From: Charina bottae
Lineage: Eukaryota > Chordata > Lepidosauria > Squamata > Charinaidae
Assembly (NCBI GenBank): GCA_023362775.1
Contig: JALMGJ010000063.1
Span: 1,409,501-1,473,500 of the forward strand
Direction of reading: 5' to 3'
DNA: 64,000 nucleotides
Shown: positions 24,701-35,948 of the stretch, one piece after another
Numbering within the stretch: position 1 is the first letter of the stretch
Layout of the letters: each line of letters opens with the position of its first letter
Notes under the pieces: model-generated
Told to the model about the DNA's origin: nothing
Databases searched by the model: none
Seen by the model: the letters and a program-made list of their open reading frames with translations, nothing else
Made by a program: the position numbers and the translations under genes

Positions 24701-25477
24701 GGCACATTTCATGGAACAATTCACAGCATCAATGGAGTTTCTCAGAAAATGGGTGCTAAGTGTGTACAACAGAACTTGTACAAGGGCAGGCATTTGTTTT
24801 CACTACATGTCAAAGCCTTTTAATTCTGAACCAAGACTGAGTGGACTTATTTAGGCGGACCAGGAAGAACTTGAAAATTGCAACAATCGCTGCTTCAAAG
24901 TTCATCGTTTATTACAAGAAACTCTATGGCTGGTTTGTCTGATTCTGTAGTATTCATGGTGGACATTTTTTTCCTCCTAATGTTTGGCATACAGGAGGAA
25001 AAGTTGTATGAGGAAGAGTATACAAATTTCTTGAAACTAGATGCTGATCGGTATATTTTTCTATGTGTGCCTTATAAAAGGTGTGGCAAATGTACTCTTT
25101 TAGATAGAAGTGATTAACTTCCTTAAGTTGGGGGCTCTATTTAATTATTTTTAGTGGGCTACAAGAACCACAGCCAGCATGGTGGTGATATGGTGTGAGA
25201 GAACACCACTGTAATTTTCAGTTTGTGTGGTTGTGGTTGTGGTTGTGGTTGTGGTTGTGGTTGGGTGGGAAGGTTTAAAGGCAAAATAGGTGTGTTACAC
25301 TTAATAGAGGTTTTTAGACTTTATTTTTTTACAAAATGCAATCTTGGGGGCTTCCGGGCCCACAAAAGTGGGTATGTAGGTTGCCCACCCTATTTTAAGA
25401 AGGTGAAAATAAATTCTGATTAAAGCATTTAAATAGGCAGGGAAGTCTTTTTTTAAAAAAAGTAGTAACTTGTCACA
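21716..25477. other. unassigned stretch, microsatellites only
   Basis: A C-run lies at about 22540-22554 and a (TGTGGT)n tract at about 25224-25263. None of the short open frames has a motif I recognise. At 3.8 kb this is one of the longest stretches without identifiable mobile DNA. Confidence 0.5.
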
Positions 25478-25573
25478 CTTCAGATGCTGCTGAACCACAA
25501 CTCTCCAGAACCTCAGCTAGTGTGGCCAATAGGGTGGGCTGTTGTAGTTCAGCAACATTTGGAGAGCTACAGA
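25478..25573. mobile_element. diverged palindromic MITE
   Basis: The left arm (GCTGCTGAACCACAACTCTCC) pairs with the right arm (GTTGTAGTTCAGCAACATTTGG). This resembles the common reptile palindromic repeat around an ACTACAACTCCC core. Borders and duplication are not certain. Confidence 0.55.
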
Positions 25574-26465
25574 TTTCCTATCCTTGTGCAATTATGTGGA
25601 GTATTCATTCACCAAGTTAGCAAGTGGCATATTGTTCCAACTGAAGTGTTGGGATGTTTTGAACAAGTGTAAGGCAGATACTCATGAATGCCCACCTCTG
25701 GAATCTGTTTTAATCATTGGTCTTCAGATTATGTAAAGCCTCTCTAAAACAACAAATTGAATAATTTTCAGAGGAATATGCCTCTTGAAGCAAACTTGCT
25801 TTAGCTCAGCAAAATACTTTAAATGACACTAAATGCTATTGTGTAGATTGCACTAAACAATAACCCAACAGCTTTCTGAAAAACCGCAAGCATGTCAGGA
25901 GAAGTAATAGCTCTGTGTGCCATGTCTGAGTTTAGTCCCTTCACTCTAGGGAGACAGGACTAGATCATTAAGAGACGAGTCCCCATCCAGCATACAGTAT
26001 CTATGTACAGGGATTGTAATAGCAGGCTCTGGATACATACAGTACCTGAGACTCCAACACCAGAGGAGGTGGACCAATGGTCTGGCTTGGTATAATATAG
26101 CTTTATTAAGTCCTCCACTATATAAGACTTTGAAAAGAAGTAACTAAACTTTTTATTTATTACAATCGTTGATCAAAAGGCATAGAAAAGAGTTTGTTTG
26201 TGTAAAATCTTTCCATGTATTAAGCATGCTTTAGTATAAATTATCTATTCTTGTGGGGTGTTGATCTCCATGATAACATGTAATAACGTTCCTGGTACTT
26301 TCTTGTTGAAAGTGGTACTTTCTTATTGAAGATCTCTGTAATAGTAGCAGATCCCTTAAGAAGTAAAGTATTGTAAAATCCAATCAAGTTAAATAGGGTC
26401 AACTCCCTCTGGGATCTGAGATCCATGCAAGAATGCCACCTAACCTAACCCAAAAAGGCATTTTC
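25574..26465. other. unassigned stretch
   Basis: A GGTACTTTCTTGTTGAA block is locally duplicated near 26293 and 26313. Nothing else is recognised. Confidence 0.45.
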
Positions 26466-26599
26466 AATTCCCCCTCCCATGCTGTGGAAGGTTGGAAACC
26501 CAAAGGAGTATCATTTTGTATATTTTTCTGATAACTTGGTTACCATAGTTAATTCTGTTTATTATACGTGGGTTTGTATATTATTTTCGATGGGATTAT

Positions 26600-26692
26600 T
26601 TCTGGTTTATGTAATTATTCTGATTGTCAGCTGCTCAGAGCCTTTGGGAAAGGGTGGCATGCAAATAAAGCAAACAAATAAATAAATAATGG
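26600..26692 (+). mobile_element. L2-type LINE or SINE 3' tail
   Basis: The sequence CAGCTGCTCAGAGCCTTTGGG followed by GGTGGCATGCAAATAAAG and an AAATA tail matches the terminal layout of L2-group elements (compare 19365-19450). Only the 3' end is recognised; the 5' border may lie anywhere back to about 26470. Confidence 0.6.
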
Positions 26693-27246
26693 GGACAAAC
26701 ACCAAACTTTATCCAAATTTTTGGGGAGCACAAACGACCGTCCTCAATAGTTGTTTGATTTAAAACAGCAGCATCTTTTTGAAAAGCAAATCTGTATATG
26801 TCTTTGTTATGCTTACAGAAGTATTAGAGGGGCATGCATTTCAGTGAGTAGATTTATGATTCGCTCAGTTGTTTCTCAGATATGCAAATGCTGCATAATT
26901 CTGTTGCATAATTTAAATATTTCATTTGTATAAGCTTACAAGAAAAACCACGGAACGGTAATCAACCTCCCAAGACTCATAAATGGGTAACTTTCTGATT
27001 CATAATGATTAATTTTTAGGACATTATGAAAGAATAACATTTATTTGAGGACAGACCACCCTAACACTTTGACTTCTGTTGGCCTGTTTGGTAGAGCAGC
27101 TGGTAAAAGGCAGGATCATGTGGGCCTGGGAAAATTAGAACAGACTGCTAAATTTGTTACACAGGAATCAAGGATGGAAATAATGTTTATTCCATAGAAC
27201 ACAGTTTATGTAGCTTCAGTTTATGAAGCCTATATGGAACTTGAGC

Positions 27247-30200
27247 TTTGTTGTTGTTTATTCGTTCAGTCGTTTCCGACTCTTCGTGACTTCATGGACC
27301 AGTCCACGCCAGAGCCCTCTGTCGGCCGTCATCATCCCCAGCTCCCCAATGGTGGAGTCTGTTGCCTCCAGAATACCATCCATCCATCTTGCCCTTGGTC
27401 GGCCCCTCTTCCTTTTGCCTTCCACTTTCCCTAGCATCAGCTTCTTCTCCAGGGTATCCTGTCTTCTCATGATGTGGCCAAAGTACTTCAGTTTTGCCTT
27501 TAATATCATTCCCTCAAGTGAGCAGTCTGGCTTGATTTCCTGGAGTATGGACTGGTTTGATCTTCTTGCAGTCCAAGGCACTCTCAGAATTTTCCTCCAA
27601 CACCACAGTTCGAAAGCATCTATCTTCCTTCGCTCAGCCTTCCTTATGGTCCAGCTCTCGCAGCCATAGGTTACTACAGGGAATACCATTGCTTTAACTA
27701 TGCGGACCTTTGTTGTCAGTGTGATGTCTCTGCTCTTAACTATTTTATCAAGATTTGCCATTGCTCTCCTCCCAAGAAGTAGACGTCTTCTGATTTCCTG
27801 GCTGCAGTCAGCGTCTGCAGTAATCTTTGCGCCTAGAAATACAAAGTCTGTCACTGCCTCCACTTTTTCTCCCTCTATTTGCCAGTCATCAATCAAGCTC
27901 GTTGCCATAATCTTGGTTTTTTTGAGGTTTAACTGCAACCCAGCTTTTGCACTTTCTTCTTTCACCTTCGTCATAAGGCTCCTCAACTCCTCCTCGCTTT
28001 CAGCCATCAAAGTGGTATCATCTGCATATCTGAGATTGTTAATGTTTCTTCCAGCGATTTTAACTCCAGCCTTGGATTCCTCAAGCCCAGCACGTCGCAT
28101 GATGTGTTCTGCGTACAGGTTGAATAGGTAGGGTGAGAGTATACAGCCCTGCCGTACTCCTTTCCCAATCTTAAACCAATCCGTTGTTCCGTGCTCTGTT
28201 CTTACCGTTGCTACTTGGTCGTTATACAGATTCCTCAGGAGGCAGACAAGATGACTTGGTATCCCCATACCACCAAGAACTTGCCACAATTTGTTATGAT
28301 CCACACAGTCAAAGGCTTTAGAATAGTCAATAAAACAGAAATAGATGTTTTTCTGAAACTCCCTGGCTTTCTCCATTATCCAGCGGATATTGGCAATTTG
28401 GTCTCTAGTTCCTCTGCCTTTTCTAAACCCAGCTTGTACATCTGGCAATTCTCGCTCCATGAATTGCTGGAGTCTACCTTGCAAGATCTTGAGCATTACC
28501 TTACTGGCATGTGAAATAAGTGCCACTGTTCGATAGTTTGAACATTCTTTAGTGCTTCCCTTTTTTGGTATGGGGATATAAGTTGATTTTTTCCAATCTG
28601 ATGGCCATTCTTGTGTTTTCCAAATTTGCTGGCATATGGCATGCATCACCTTGACAGCATCATCTTGCAAGATTTTAAACAGTTCAGCTGGGATACCGTC
28701 GTCTCCTGCTGCCTTGTTATTAGCAATGCTTCTTAAGGCCCATTCAACCTCACTCTTCAGGATGTCTGGCTCTAACTCACTGACCACACCGTCAAAGCTA
28801 TCTCCAATATTATTATCCTTCCTATACAGATCTTCCGTATATTCTTGCCACCTTTTCTTGATCTCTTCTGCTTCTGTTAGGTCCTTACCATCTTTGTTTT
28901 TGATCATACCCATTTTTGCCTGGAATTTACCTCCGATGTTTCTAATTTTCTGGAAGAGGTCTCTTGTCCTTCCTATTCTATTGTCTTCTTCCACTTCCGC
29001 ACATTGCTTGTTTAAAAATAATTCCTTATCTCTTCTGGCTAACCTCTGGAATTTTGCATTTAATTGGGCATATCTCCCCCTATCACTGTTGCCTTTTGCT
29101 TTCCTTCTTTCTTGGGCTACTTCCAGTGTTTCAGCAGACAGCCATCTTGCCTTCTTGGTTTTTTTTTTCTTTGGGACGTTTTTTGTTGCCGCCTCCTGAA
29201 CAATGTTGCGAACTTCTGTCCATAGTTCTTCTGGGACCCTATCTACTAAATCTAGTCCCTTAAATCTATTCTTCACCTCCACTGCATATTCCTTAGGAAT
29301 ATTAGTGAGCTCATATCTAACTGATCTGTGGGTCTTCCCTATTCTCTTTAGTCTGATTCTAAATTTTGCAATAAGAAGTTCATGATCTGAACTACAGTCA
29401 GCTCCAGGTCTTGTTTTTACCGACTGTATAGATGTCCGCCACCTTTGGCTGCAAAGGATGTAGTCAATCTGATTTCGGTGTCGACCATCTGGTGAAGTCC
29501 ATGTATAAAGTCGTCTTTTAGGTTGCTGGAAGAGAGTGTTTGTTATGCACAGTGAGTTGTCTTGGCAAAATTCTATCAGCCTATGTCCTGCTTCATTTTG
29601 TTCTCCCAGACCATGTTTACCTGTAATTCCAGGTGTCGTCTGACTACCCACCTTAGCATTCCAGTCTCCTGTAATGAAAATAACATCTCTTTTTGGTGTA
29701 TTATCCAGTAGGTGCTGCAGATCCTCATAGAACTGATCTACTTCTGCTTCTTCAGCATCTGTGGTTGGGGCGTATATTTGGATCACTGTGATGTTAAATG
29801 GCTTACCCTGAATTCGAATTGAGATCATTCTATCGTTTTTTGGATTGTATCCAAGCACTGCTTTAGCCACTTTATTATTAATTATGAAGGCTACTCCATT
29901 TCTTCTGTGGTCCTCTTGTCCACAGTAGTAGATCTGGTGGTCATCTGATGTGAAGTGGCCCATCCCAGTCCATTTCAGTTCACTGACACCTAAAATGTCT
30001 ATATTTAATCTTGACATCTCACCAATAACCACATCCAATTTGCCCTGGCTCATAGATCTTACATTCCAGGTTCCTATAGTGTGTTGATCTTTAGAACATG
30101 GGATTCGTCGTTCACCACCAGCACCGTCGGCCGCTAGCCGTCCTTTTGGCTTTGAGCTAGCTGCGTCATCACATCTGGGGCTAGTTAAACGTATCCTTTG

Positions 30201-30471
30201 TTCCTCCCCAGTAGCATTTTGACCATCTTCCGACCTGGGAGTCCCATCTTCCGATGGTATACCGACATATCTTTGGTTGTACTGATCCATTTAGTTTTCA
30301 TGGCAAGAATACTGGGGTGGGTTGCCATTACCTTCCCCAGGGATCGTATTTAGTCTGACCTCTCTGCCACGACCTTCCCGTCTTGGGTGTCCCTTCACGG
30401 TTTAGCTCATGGTTTCATTGAGGTGCTCAAGCTCCAGCACCACGACAAGGTAACGATCTCCTTTGCTGGAG
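27247..30471 (-). mobile_element. full-length BovB (RTE) LINE, subfamily A
   Basis: This 3225-bp element is flanked by a perfect 11-bp duplication GGAACTTGAGC (27236-27246 and 30472-30482). Read on the minus strand it has a 5' leader of about 180 bases (30471 to 30291), one long ORF, and a 3' terminus only some 11 bases past the stop, ending in an ACAACAACAA tail. The length, single ORF and near absence of a 3' UTR fit complete BovB. The perfect duplication and open frame suggest a young insertion. Established background: BovB is an RTE-clade LINE abundant in squamates and ruminants with a record of horizontal transfer. Confidence 0.97.
27258..30290 (-). CDS. BovB endonuclease/reverse transcriptase, uninterrupted ORF
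   Basis: This 1010-residue protein would nick target DNA and reverse-transcribe its own RNA there. The N-terminal 70 residues are polar and of unknown role. An APE-type endonuclease follows (about 71-310) with TWNVR (74-78), ELKW with its glutamate (104-107), YAPT (173-176), GDWN (208-211), IDYIL (275-279) and SDHELL (301-306). A basic linker (365-430) leads to the reverse transcriptase (about 500-800) with FIDYSKAFD (653-661), GVRQGCILSP (711-720) and the catalytic YADD (755-758). The C-terminal tail carries FGHIMRRQ and LMLGKVEGK. The ATG at 30290 follows the 5' leader and opens the frame. No stop or frameshift is present and all the catalytic motifs checked are in place. Expression is not shown by sequence alone. 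Confidence 0.95.
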   Translation of the reverse strand: MDQYNQRYVGIPSEDGTPRSEDGQNATGEEQRIRLTSPRCDDAASSKPKGRLAADGAGGERRIPCSKDQHTIGTWNVRSMSQGKLDVVIGEMSRLNIDILGVSELKWTGMGHFTSDDHQIYYCGQEDHRRNGVAFIINNKVAKAVLGYNPKNDRMISIRIQGKPFNITVIQIYAPTTDAEEAEVDQFYEDLQHLLDNTPKRDVIFITGDWNAKVGSQTTPGITGKHGLGEQNEAGHRLIEFCQDNSLCITNTLFQQPKRRLYTWTSPDGRHRNQIDYILCSQRWRTSIQSVKTRPGADCSSDHELLIAKFRIRLKRIGKTHRSVRYELTNIPKEYAVEVKNRFKGLDLVDRVPEELWTEVRNIVQEAATKNVPKKKKTKKARWLSAETLEVAQERRKAKGNSDRGRYAQLNAKFQRLARRDKELFLNKQCAEVEEDNRIGRTRDLFQKIRNIGGKFQAKMGMIKNKDGKDLTEAEEIKKRWQEYTEDLYRKDNNIGDSFDGVVSELEPDILKSEVEWALRSIANNKAAGDDGIPAELFKILQDDAVKVMHAICQQIWKTQEWPSDWKKSTYIPIPKKGSTKECSNYRTVALISHASKVMLKILQGRLQQFMERELPDVQAGFRKGRGTRDQIANIRWIMEKAREFQKNIYFCFIDYSKAFDCVDHNKLWQVLGGMGIPSHLVCLLRNLYNDQVATVRTEHGTTDWFKIGKGVRQGCILSPYLFNLYAEHIMRRAGLEESKAGVKIAGRNINNLRYADDTTLMAESEEELRSLMTKVKEESAKAGLQLNLKKTKIMATSLIDDWQIEGEKVEAVTDFVFLGAKITADADCSQEIRRRLLLGRRAMANLDKIVKSRDITLTTKVRIVKAMVFPVVTYGCESWTIRKAERRKIDAFELWCWRKILRVPWTARRSNQSILQEIKPDCSLEGMILKAKLKYFGHIMRRQDTLEKKLMLGKVEGKRKRGRPRARWMDGILEATDSTIGELGMMTADRGLWRGLVHEVTKSRKRLNE

Positions 30472-30482
30472 GGAACTTGAGC

Positions 30483-31085
30483 AATGGGCTTTAAAAAGTG
30501 GTCTTAAAAGAGTTGTGATTTTAAGTTACTCTCAAGATGGGTCTCACCCAGCCATCCTGTTCAGCAGTTAGAAATATGGTGTGTACTTACTATGTGTGTA
30601 CTTCACTATGCAGTAAAGTAGAGATTGAGAGGTTGACTCAAAAGACATATTTAGAAACATTTTACGTACTGTGTCTTAAATATTTTACTAATGGGTCTGG
30701 CAAGTTCTTTCTACAGATATGAGGTTTATGGAAAAGAAATTAAAGTAAGGAAGAAAATGTGATTTAAATATGAAAATATTAACCAAGCTCACCTCCCTGC
30801 ATACCTACTCACCTAAAATCTCAAACACTTTTCACGCAAAGAAGTAAGGAATTTTGCTTTATTTGTTTTGCCTGTTGCTACCTAAGTATCAGTGTTGATA
30901 CTTAAGGCCCTTTATTTGTTGAGAATTGGACGTCTCAAGAGACAGTATAAAAAGTAAGTGGCAACATTAAGAGGACTGAAAACTCCAAAAGAAAGGAAAG
31001 CCTCAAAAGGTTGTTTGAAGTGGGGACATTTATTAGGAAATATAGCATCCTTATCATTCTTTCACATCCCTTCTCTAGGAGCTCA
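30483..31085. other. unassigned stretch
   Basis: This lies between the full-length BovB and the L1-like tail. No motif or element end is recognised. Confidence 0.45.
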
Positions 31086-31617
31086 ATGAAACTCCTTGAA
31101 ACTTCTTGGCGATGACTTGTAGCCGAGTAAGATTGTCTTCCAGGGGTAAAATCTTAACAGCACTTCAAAAGGAGATTCACAAACCTATCCCTGGTTTAGA
31201 ATTAGAAACTTCCAAAGACTCTGATGAGCCTGGAAGTAAGAAAAGACAATATCTACGTTTATTACTGACTGGAAACCCCTTATGGACATTTTGCATAAAA
31301 CAGAAAAAAATGAATTTATAATCTATAGTTTATAGATTAGATAGGATAGATTATAGAAAGAAGAGAGTCACAATGTAACTTTAGAGAAAGAGGTAAATCT
31401 ATAATTGTATTTATAACTGCTGTAAAGAAGATCGGAAGCCACTTATTTATACCCTTTTTTCTTTCTTTTTTCTTTTTCTTCTATCTTTTTTTCTTTTTGC
31501 ACTTTAGCTTTCTCTTTTATTTCTTCCTTTTTCTTTTTATCTTACTCTATTTCTATATTTGCATTAATTTTTACTCTTTTTTAAAAAAAACTTTCAATAA
31601 AATTATATTTTAAAAAA
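31086..31617 (+). mobile_element. L1-like element, 3' end
   Basis: A short frame (31106-31321, KILTALQKEI...) is followed by a long T/C-rich stretch, then a CAATAAAATTATATTTTAAAAAAA terminus like those at 12935 and 60090. The right edge is the A-run at about 31617. The left edge and duplication were not found. Confidence 0.55.
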
Positions 31618-31714
31618 AGAGCCCAGAAATAGAGTGTTTGTTTGAATTCTTCTCCTGGTTCTCACTGCATTCTTTGGCAATATACATTTCCTGATTCATC
31701 TTCTTGCTCCTCCC

Positions 31715-31750
31715 CCTCCTCCTCCCCCCTCCTCCTCCTCCTCCTCCTGC
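31715..31750. repeat. (CCT)n microsatellite
   Basis: A run of CCT/CCC units lies directly upstream of the BovB insertion. Confidence 0.9.
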
Positions 31751-31783
31751 AAATCCATGATATTCCTTCTGCTAATCCTTGAT

Positions 31784-32603
31784 TGTTGTTCAGTCGTTTA
31801 GTCGTGTCCGACTCTTCGTGACCTCATGGACCATAGCACGCCAGGCCTTCCTGTCCTCCACTGTCTCCCGGAGTTTACTCAAATTCATGTTCATTACATC
31901 GGTGATCCTATCTAACCATCTCATCCTCTGCCGTCCCCTCCTCCTTTTGCCTTCAGTCTTTCCCAGCATCAGGGTCTTTTCCAGTGAGTCCTCTCTTTGC
32001 ATTAGGTGTCCAAAGTATTTGAGCTTCAGCTTCAGCATCTGTCCTTCCAATGAGCAGTCAGGGTTGATTTCCTTTAGGATTGACTGATTTGACCTCCTTG
32101 CAGTCCAAGGGACTCTTAAGAGTCTTCTCCAGCACCACAGTTCGAAAGCATCAATTCTTCGGCGCTCAGCCTTCCTTATGGTCCAACTCTCACAGCCATA
32201 CATTACTACTGGAAAAACCATAGCTTTAACTATACGGACCTTTGTCGGCAAGGTGATGTCTCTGCTTTTTAATATGCTGTCTAGGTTTGCCATAGCTTTC
32301 CTCCCCAGGAGCAAGCGTCTTTTAATTTCATGGCTGCAGTCACTGTCTGCGGTGATCTTGGAGCCCAAGAAAATAAAATCTGCCACTGCTTCCATTTCTT
32401 CCCCTTCTATTTGCCAGGAAGTGATGGGACCAGATGCCATGATCTGGGTTTTTTTAATGTTGAGTTTCAAGCCAGCTTTTGCACTCTCCTCTTTCACCCT
32501 CATCAAGAGGCTCTTTAGTTCCTCTTCACTTTCTGCCATTAGGGTGGTATCGTCTGCATATCTGAGGTTGTTGATATTTCTCCCGGCAATCTTAACTCCG
32601 GCT
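31784..32603 (-). mobile_element. BovB LINE, 5'-truncated, subfamily B
   Basis: This 820-bp 3' fragment is flanked by TCCTTGAT (31776-31783 and 32604-32611). The minus-strand frame (main ORF 31790-32539, 249 codons from an internal methionine) is open across the insertion. It reads from just before the YADD block through KTQIMASGP, FGHLMQREDSLEKTLMLGKTEGKRRRG to the RTRLND end. The carboxy-terminal sequence (KTEGKRRRGRQRMRWLD) differs from the 27247 copy (KVEGKRKRGRPRARWMD), marking a second subfamily. It cannot be autonomous because the endonuclease and most of the RT are absent. Confidence 0.93.
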
Positions 32604-32611
32604 TCCTTGAT

Positions 32612-34080
32612 ACCCAGCTATAATGTATCATTCTAGACTTCAAAGACCTAGAAAGAAAGTCTAGCAGACGGGGTATGTCCTGAAGCAAAAGCCAGTGATT
32701 CTGAAATCAGACAGAATTGTTATATAAACACGGAAGAGATTCTCTGACACTGGAGGCCAGAAAAGAATGGCCAAAAGTCCATTGGCTTGAAATAGCAGAA
32801 GGAAAAGGCCTAGGATTTAACCCTACAGTAGATAGATTTGCTGCATATGCACAACTTCCTTCATGTCTGCAATAAAACAAATTATTCAGCTGTTATCAGG
32901 AAGCTTTTACAGTTAGCTACTTACTGAACGCAAGGTTGAAATTTCTGGAAAGCTGAGATATTGCCATGCGTGGTGTGAAGTCTGACAGTCAGATAGTAGT
33001 CTCATCCATCCTTCCTGTCCATGGAAAAGAACCTGAAAGAGAAAGAAGAAGAGTACAAATTATCAATCACTGGATATGAATAATTGAATATGATGGATGC
33101 AAGGGAATGTGGAGATAACCTTAATTGTTTCTAAACTAATGTCCAAAGAAAGAGAAGTAAACAAAATGGGCTTAAACGATGGCACAGGAAGTCAACTATA
33201 TCTAAATAGGTATAATGGAGACATCATGAGATAATTCTCATAGCTGGAATACAGGAACTGTAGGAAATTGGTCAAAAGGAACAAGAAGCAATAGAAAGTA
33301 AGGGGTTATTGCAGTGTTTATTAGAAGTAACCACCCCAGCTTAGAAATCCAAGTGAATGAATTTGGATACTCTAAAGAGCAACTGGCTGCATCCAGGCAT
33401 GGTTGTAAATCTCAGCTCCATAGACAATGAACCCCTTATTCAGGAACTGGCTTACTTGGCAGAAGATTCATAGGCATGACTCAGCAAGATTAGTCACTTT
33501 CAGACAAGAACAAAGTCATATATGCACAGAAGGTCTGCCCACTACAGTACACAGAAGTCGAAGTCTTTATATTGGACTGAGTTTAAATTTTAGGTTTTTC
33601 ACTGCCTTTCCGAGTCAGTGAATATTTGGTAGTTCTCCTGATGGCCTTAGAAGGCACCTGATCTATGTTGACATTGCAGTTCTTTCTAGTGTGGGAATTG
33701 TCACTGGTTTTTGCCTCATCTGCTTAATTCCTTACACTGGTCTTAAATAAGTGGAGAAACAAATAAAATCAATACTGTTGTTGGTGCCTGTTATTACCCA
33801 GCCGAGGAGAAGATAAAAACTATGTGTTCTTTCAAAGAGATGTGAAGTATTGGTGATGGAGACATTAGCTGGGAGATAAATTTTGCCAAGCATGGTCCTT
33901 CCAGGGGATTCTTGATTTATTCTATATGGCAGCTATCTTCTTTAAATGGGTGAATGGCATAAGAGAATCACCTACATTTGACTTGATAAATGGGGAAGAT
34001 GGTCAAGGAAAGAGACACATACTTATTAAATTGAACCGTTTTAAATATAAAGTTGTTTGCTTTTGTTATATATGAACTCA
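32612..34080. other. unassigned stretch
   Basis: No gene or element is recognised. Short frames are AT-rich and motif-free. Confidence 0.45.
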
Positions 34081-34089
34081 AATTCTTTC

Positions 34090-35948
34090 ACATGTGAATA
34101 GTCTTGTATCTAAAAGATGGGTTACTCAGGTACACATGAATGGGAATTAGCTGTGGATCAGATAATTATGACTGGAGAATTTAATCAAATTTTAGATCCT
34201 TTGCTAAGTCAAAATATTGTTCCAGCTAAATTTAACTCTCATACATGGAAAGTTCATGGTTGCTTGGAATATTTTAATGCATATACTGCTGGTCATACTA
34301 CTGCATATGGCTTATGGAAAAATAAAAATTTAAACAAGAAACTTTGGAAAATAAAAGTAAGAATCTTTTCAGTGTGCGAAAAAATCTGCAAAATTGTATG
34401 AATCATTTATGTCTGTTAAATTGGAATTTAATTTTCCTTTATGCACCTCAATGTAGCATGTACATTGAATCACATAAAGCAAAGATATTAGGAATAAAGG
34501 GAAAGACCTGGTAAATTACTGGCCTCTCAATTGAAACAGTAACAACAACAAAATAGTGTCAGTAGATGCTCTGATTTGATAATTAAACAATTTTTTTAAA
34601 GTCAAACATTACTAAGGAAGAAATTAATTGCTATTCTAAATAAAACAGGTCTTTTGAAGATTACATGCAACTAAGATATTTAACTAGCTGTACTTTTATC
34701 TCTTCAGGAAATAATATGTATTGTTAAATCTATGGGAGCAGGAAAATCTGCCAGTCCTACCAAGTGGTATAAGACATACCTTGATTTGGAGGTGGTGGTG
34801 GTGAGGCTTCTATATTGCTAAAGGTTTATAATGATGCTTTTTTGAATAAAGTTTTTTCCACCTTCCTTTCTTAAGGTTGATATAATGGTGATTTTAAAGG
34901 CAAGTAGTTGCTGATTGGGCAAACTATAATTCAGTTTCTGTGGTATATGCTGATTCCTCATTTGGCATGTGCACTATGGAAAAAATTATTTAAGGTATCT
35001 ATCCTGCACAATCTTGCCTTATAAAATGGTCACAAGCCTCTTATGATATTCGATTATTAATTGATATTTTAGATATGCATTCAGAAAAATTAGAATCAGT
35101 AGTGGTGGTTTTGTTGGATGTGTAGAAGGCCTTTGATACTGTGCAGTTCAAATTTTTGGGGCAACTTTTGGCAAAACATGGATCTCCTCCTTTTTTATTA
35201 ACTACTGTATATTACAATGTGGTACTCTAAATTTTGGGTCAGATTATTACAGATGGAATTAGCTTCTCACCTTTCCAATTGTCTTATAGAACTAATTAAG
35301 GATGATTCTTATCTCTTCTTATATTTGATATTGGAACAATTGACCTCTCTGATTAAACAATCAAAAGACATTCTGGGCATAAGGGGCGCGGTTAGCTCAG
35401 CGGGTTAAACTGCTGAGCTGTAAAGTCGGCTGATCTAATGGTCGGCAGTTCAAATCCCTGCGTGGTGAGGTGAGCTCTCACCATTCGCCCCAGCTCCTGT
35501 CAACCCAACAATTCGAAAGCTAATGCGAGTAGATAAATGGGTACCACATTAAGTGGGTCAATTTGCTGATGTCCCGTTTGGGGGTCGCCCTCGGAAAAAA
35601 AAGGAAGACCTCGTGAATCCCAGAAATGGCGGTGGAGGACGACGGATCCTGATCAACATCCAGGACGTCAGCAGCCGACTCGGAAGCGAGGTATGCTGGG
35701 ACATGTAGTCCAATACCTTCGAAGAAGAGCCGGTTCCCTTACCCCTTCCCCTTAGCGCGCGGTAAAATAACGTTGTTAAATATGAGCTGTATAATTGTAT
35801 ATGAATTCAATGTTGTTGTAAGCCGCCTAGAGTCCTCCGATAGGGAGGGGATAGGCGGGGTATAAATATGAAAAATTAATTAATTAATTAATTAATTAAT
35901 TAATTCTGGGCATAAGAGAGTTTAGAGTTGAACATAATTTTTCCTTCT
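34090..35948 (+). pseudogene. L1-like LINE fragment, EN to RT, decayed
   Basis: Conserved L1 blocks appear in order in shifting frames: an endonuclease end (MTGEFNQILDPLL, near 34170), SYDIRLLIDILDMHSEKLES (near 35040), KAFDTVQFKFLGQLLAKHG (near 35125), and LTSLIKQSKDILGIRG followed by a GFRVEHNFSFCA-type stretch (35340 to about 35945). Many stops interrupt it. A SINE is inserted at 35384-35902, and the CR1 sequence begins at about 35950 without a spacer. Confidence 0.75.
35384..35902 (+). mobile_element. ~510-bp tRNA-headed SINE with L2-type tail, copy 1
   Basis: The insertion has a 13-14-bp duplication (ATTCTGGGCATAAG at 35370-35383 and 35903-35916; the first base is ambiguous because of the tail). 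The head is tRNA-like with box A TTAGCTCAGCGGG (35392-35404) and box B CAGTTCAAATCC (35446-35457). A unique middle carries GACGTCAGCAGCCG and GAGCCGGTTCCCTTACC. The end (GTAAGCCGCCTAGAGTCC...GGCGGGGTATAAATATG plus TTAA repeats) resembles L2-group LINE 3' ends, suggesting L2-driven mobility. Other copies lie at 38450-38959 and 48183-48531. I cannot name the family. Confidence 0.85.

Noticed and set aside
27234..29385. Plus-strand frames across the BovB (for example 27700-28131 and 28636-29199)
   Set aside because: Antisense shadows of the intact minus-strand RT gene; the same shadows recur at other BovB copies.
35384..35457. A tRNA gene (box A and box B present)
   Set aside because: It is the head of a 510-bp SINE with a target duplication, and the acceptor-stem pairing of a functional tRNA is not evident. 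The same applies to the Sauria heads at 41753 and 42800-42920.
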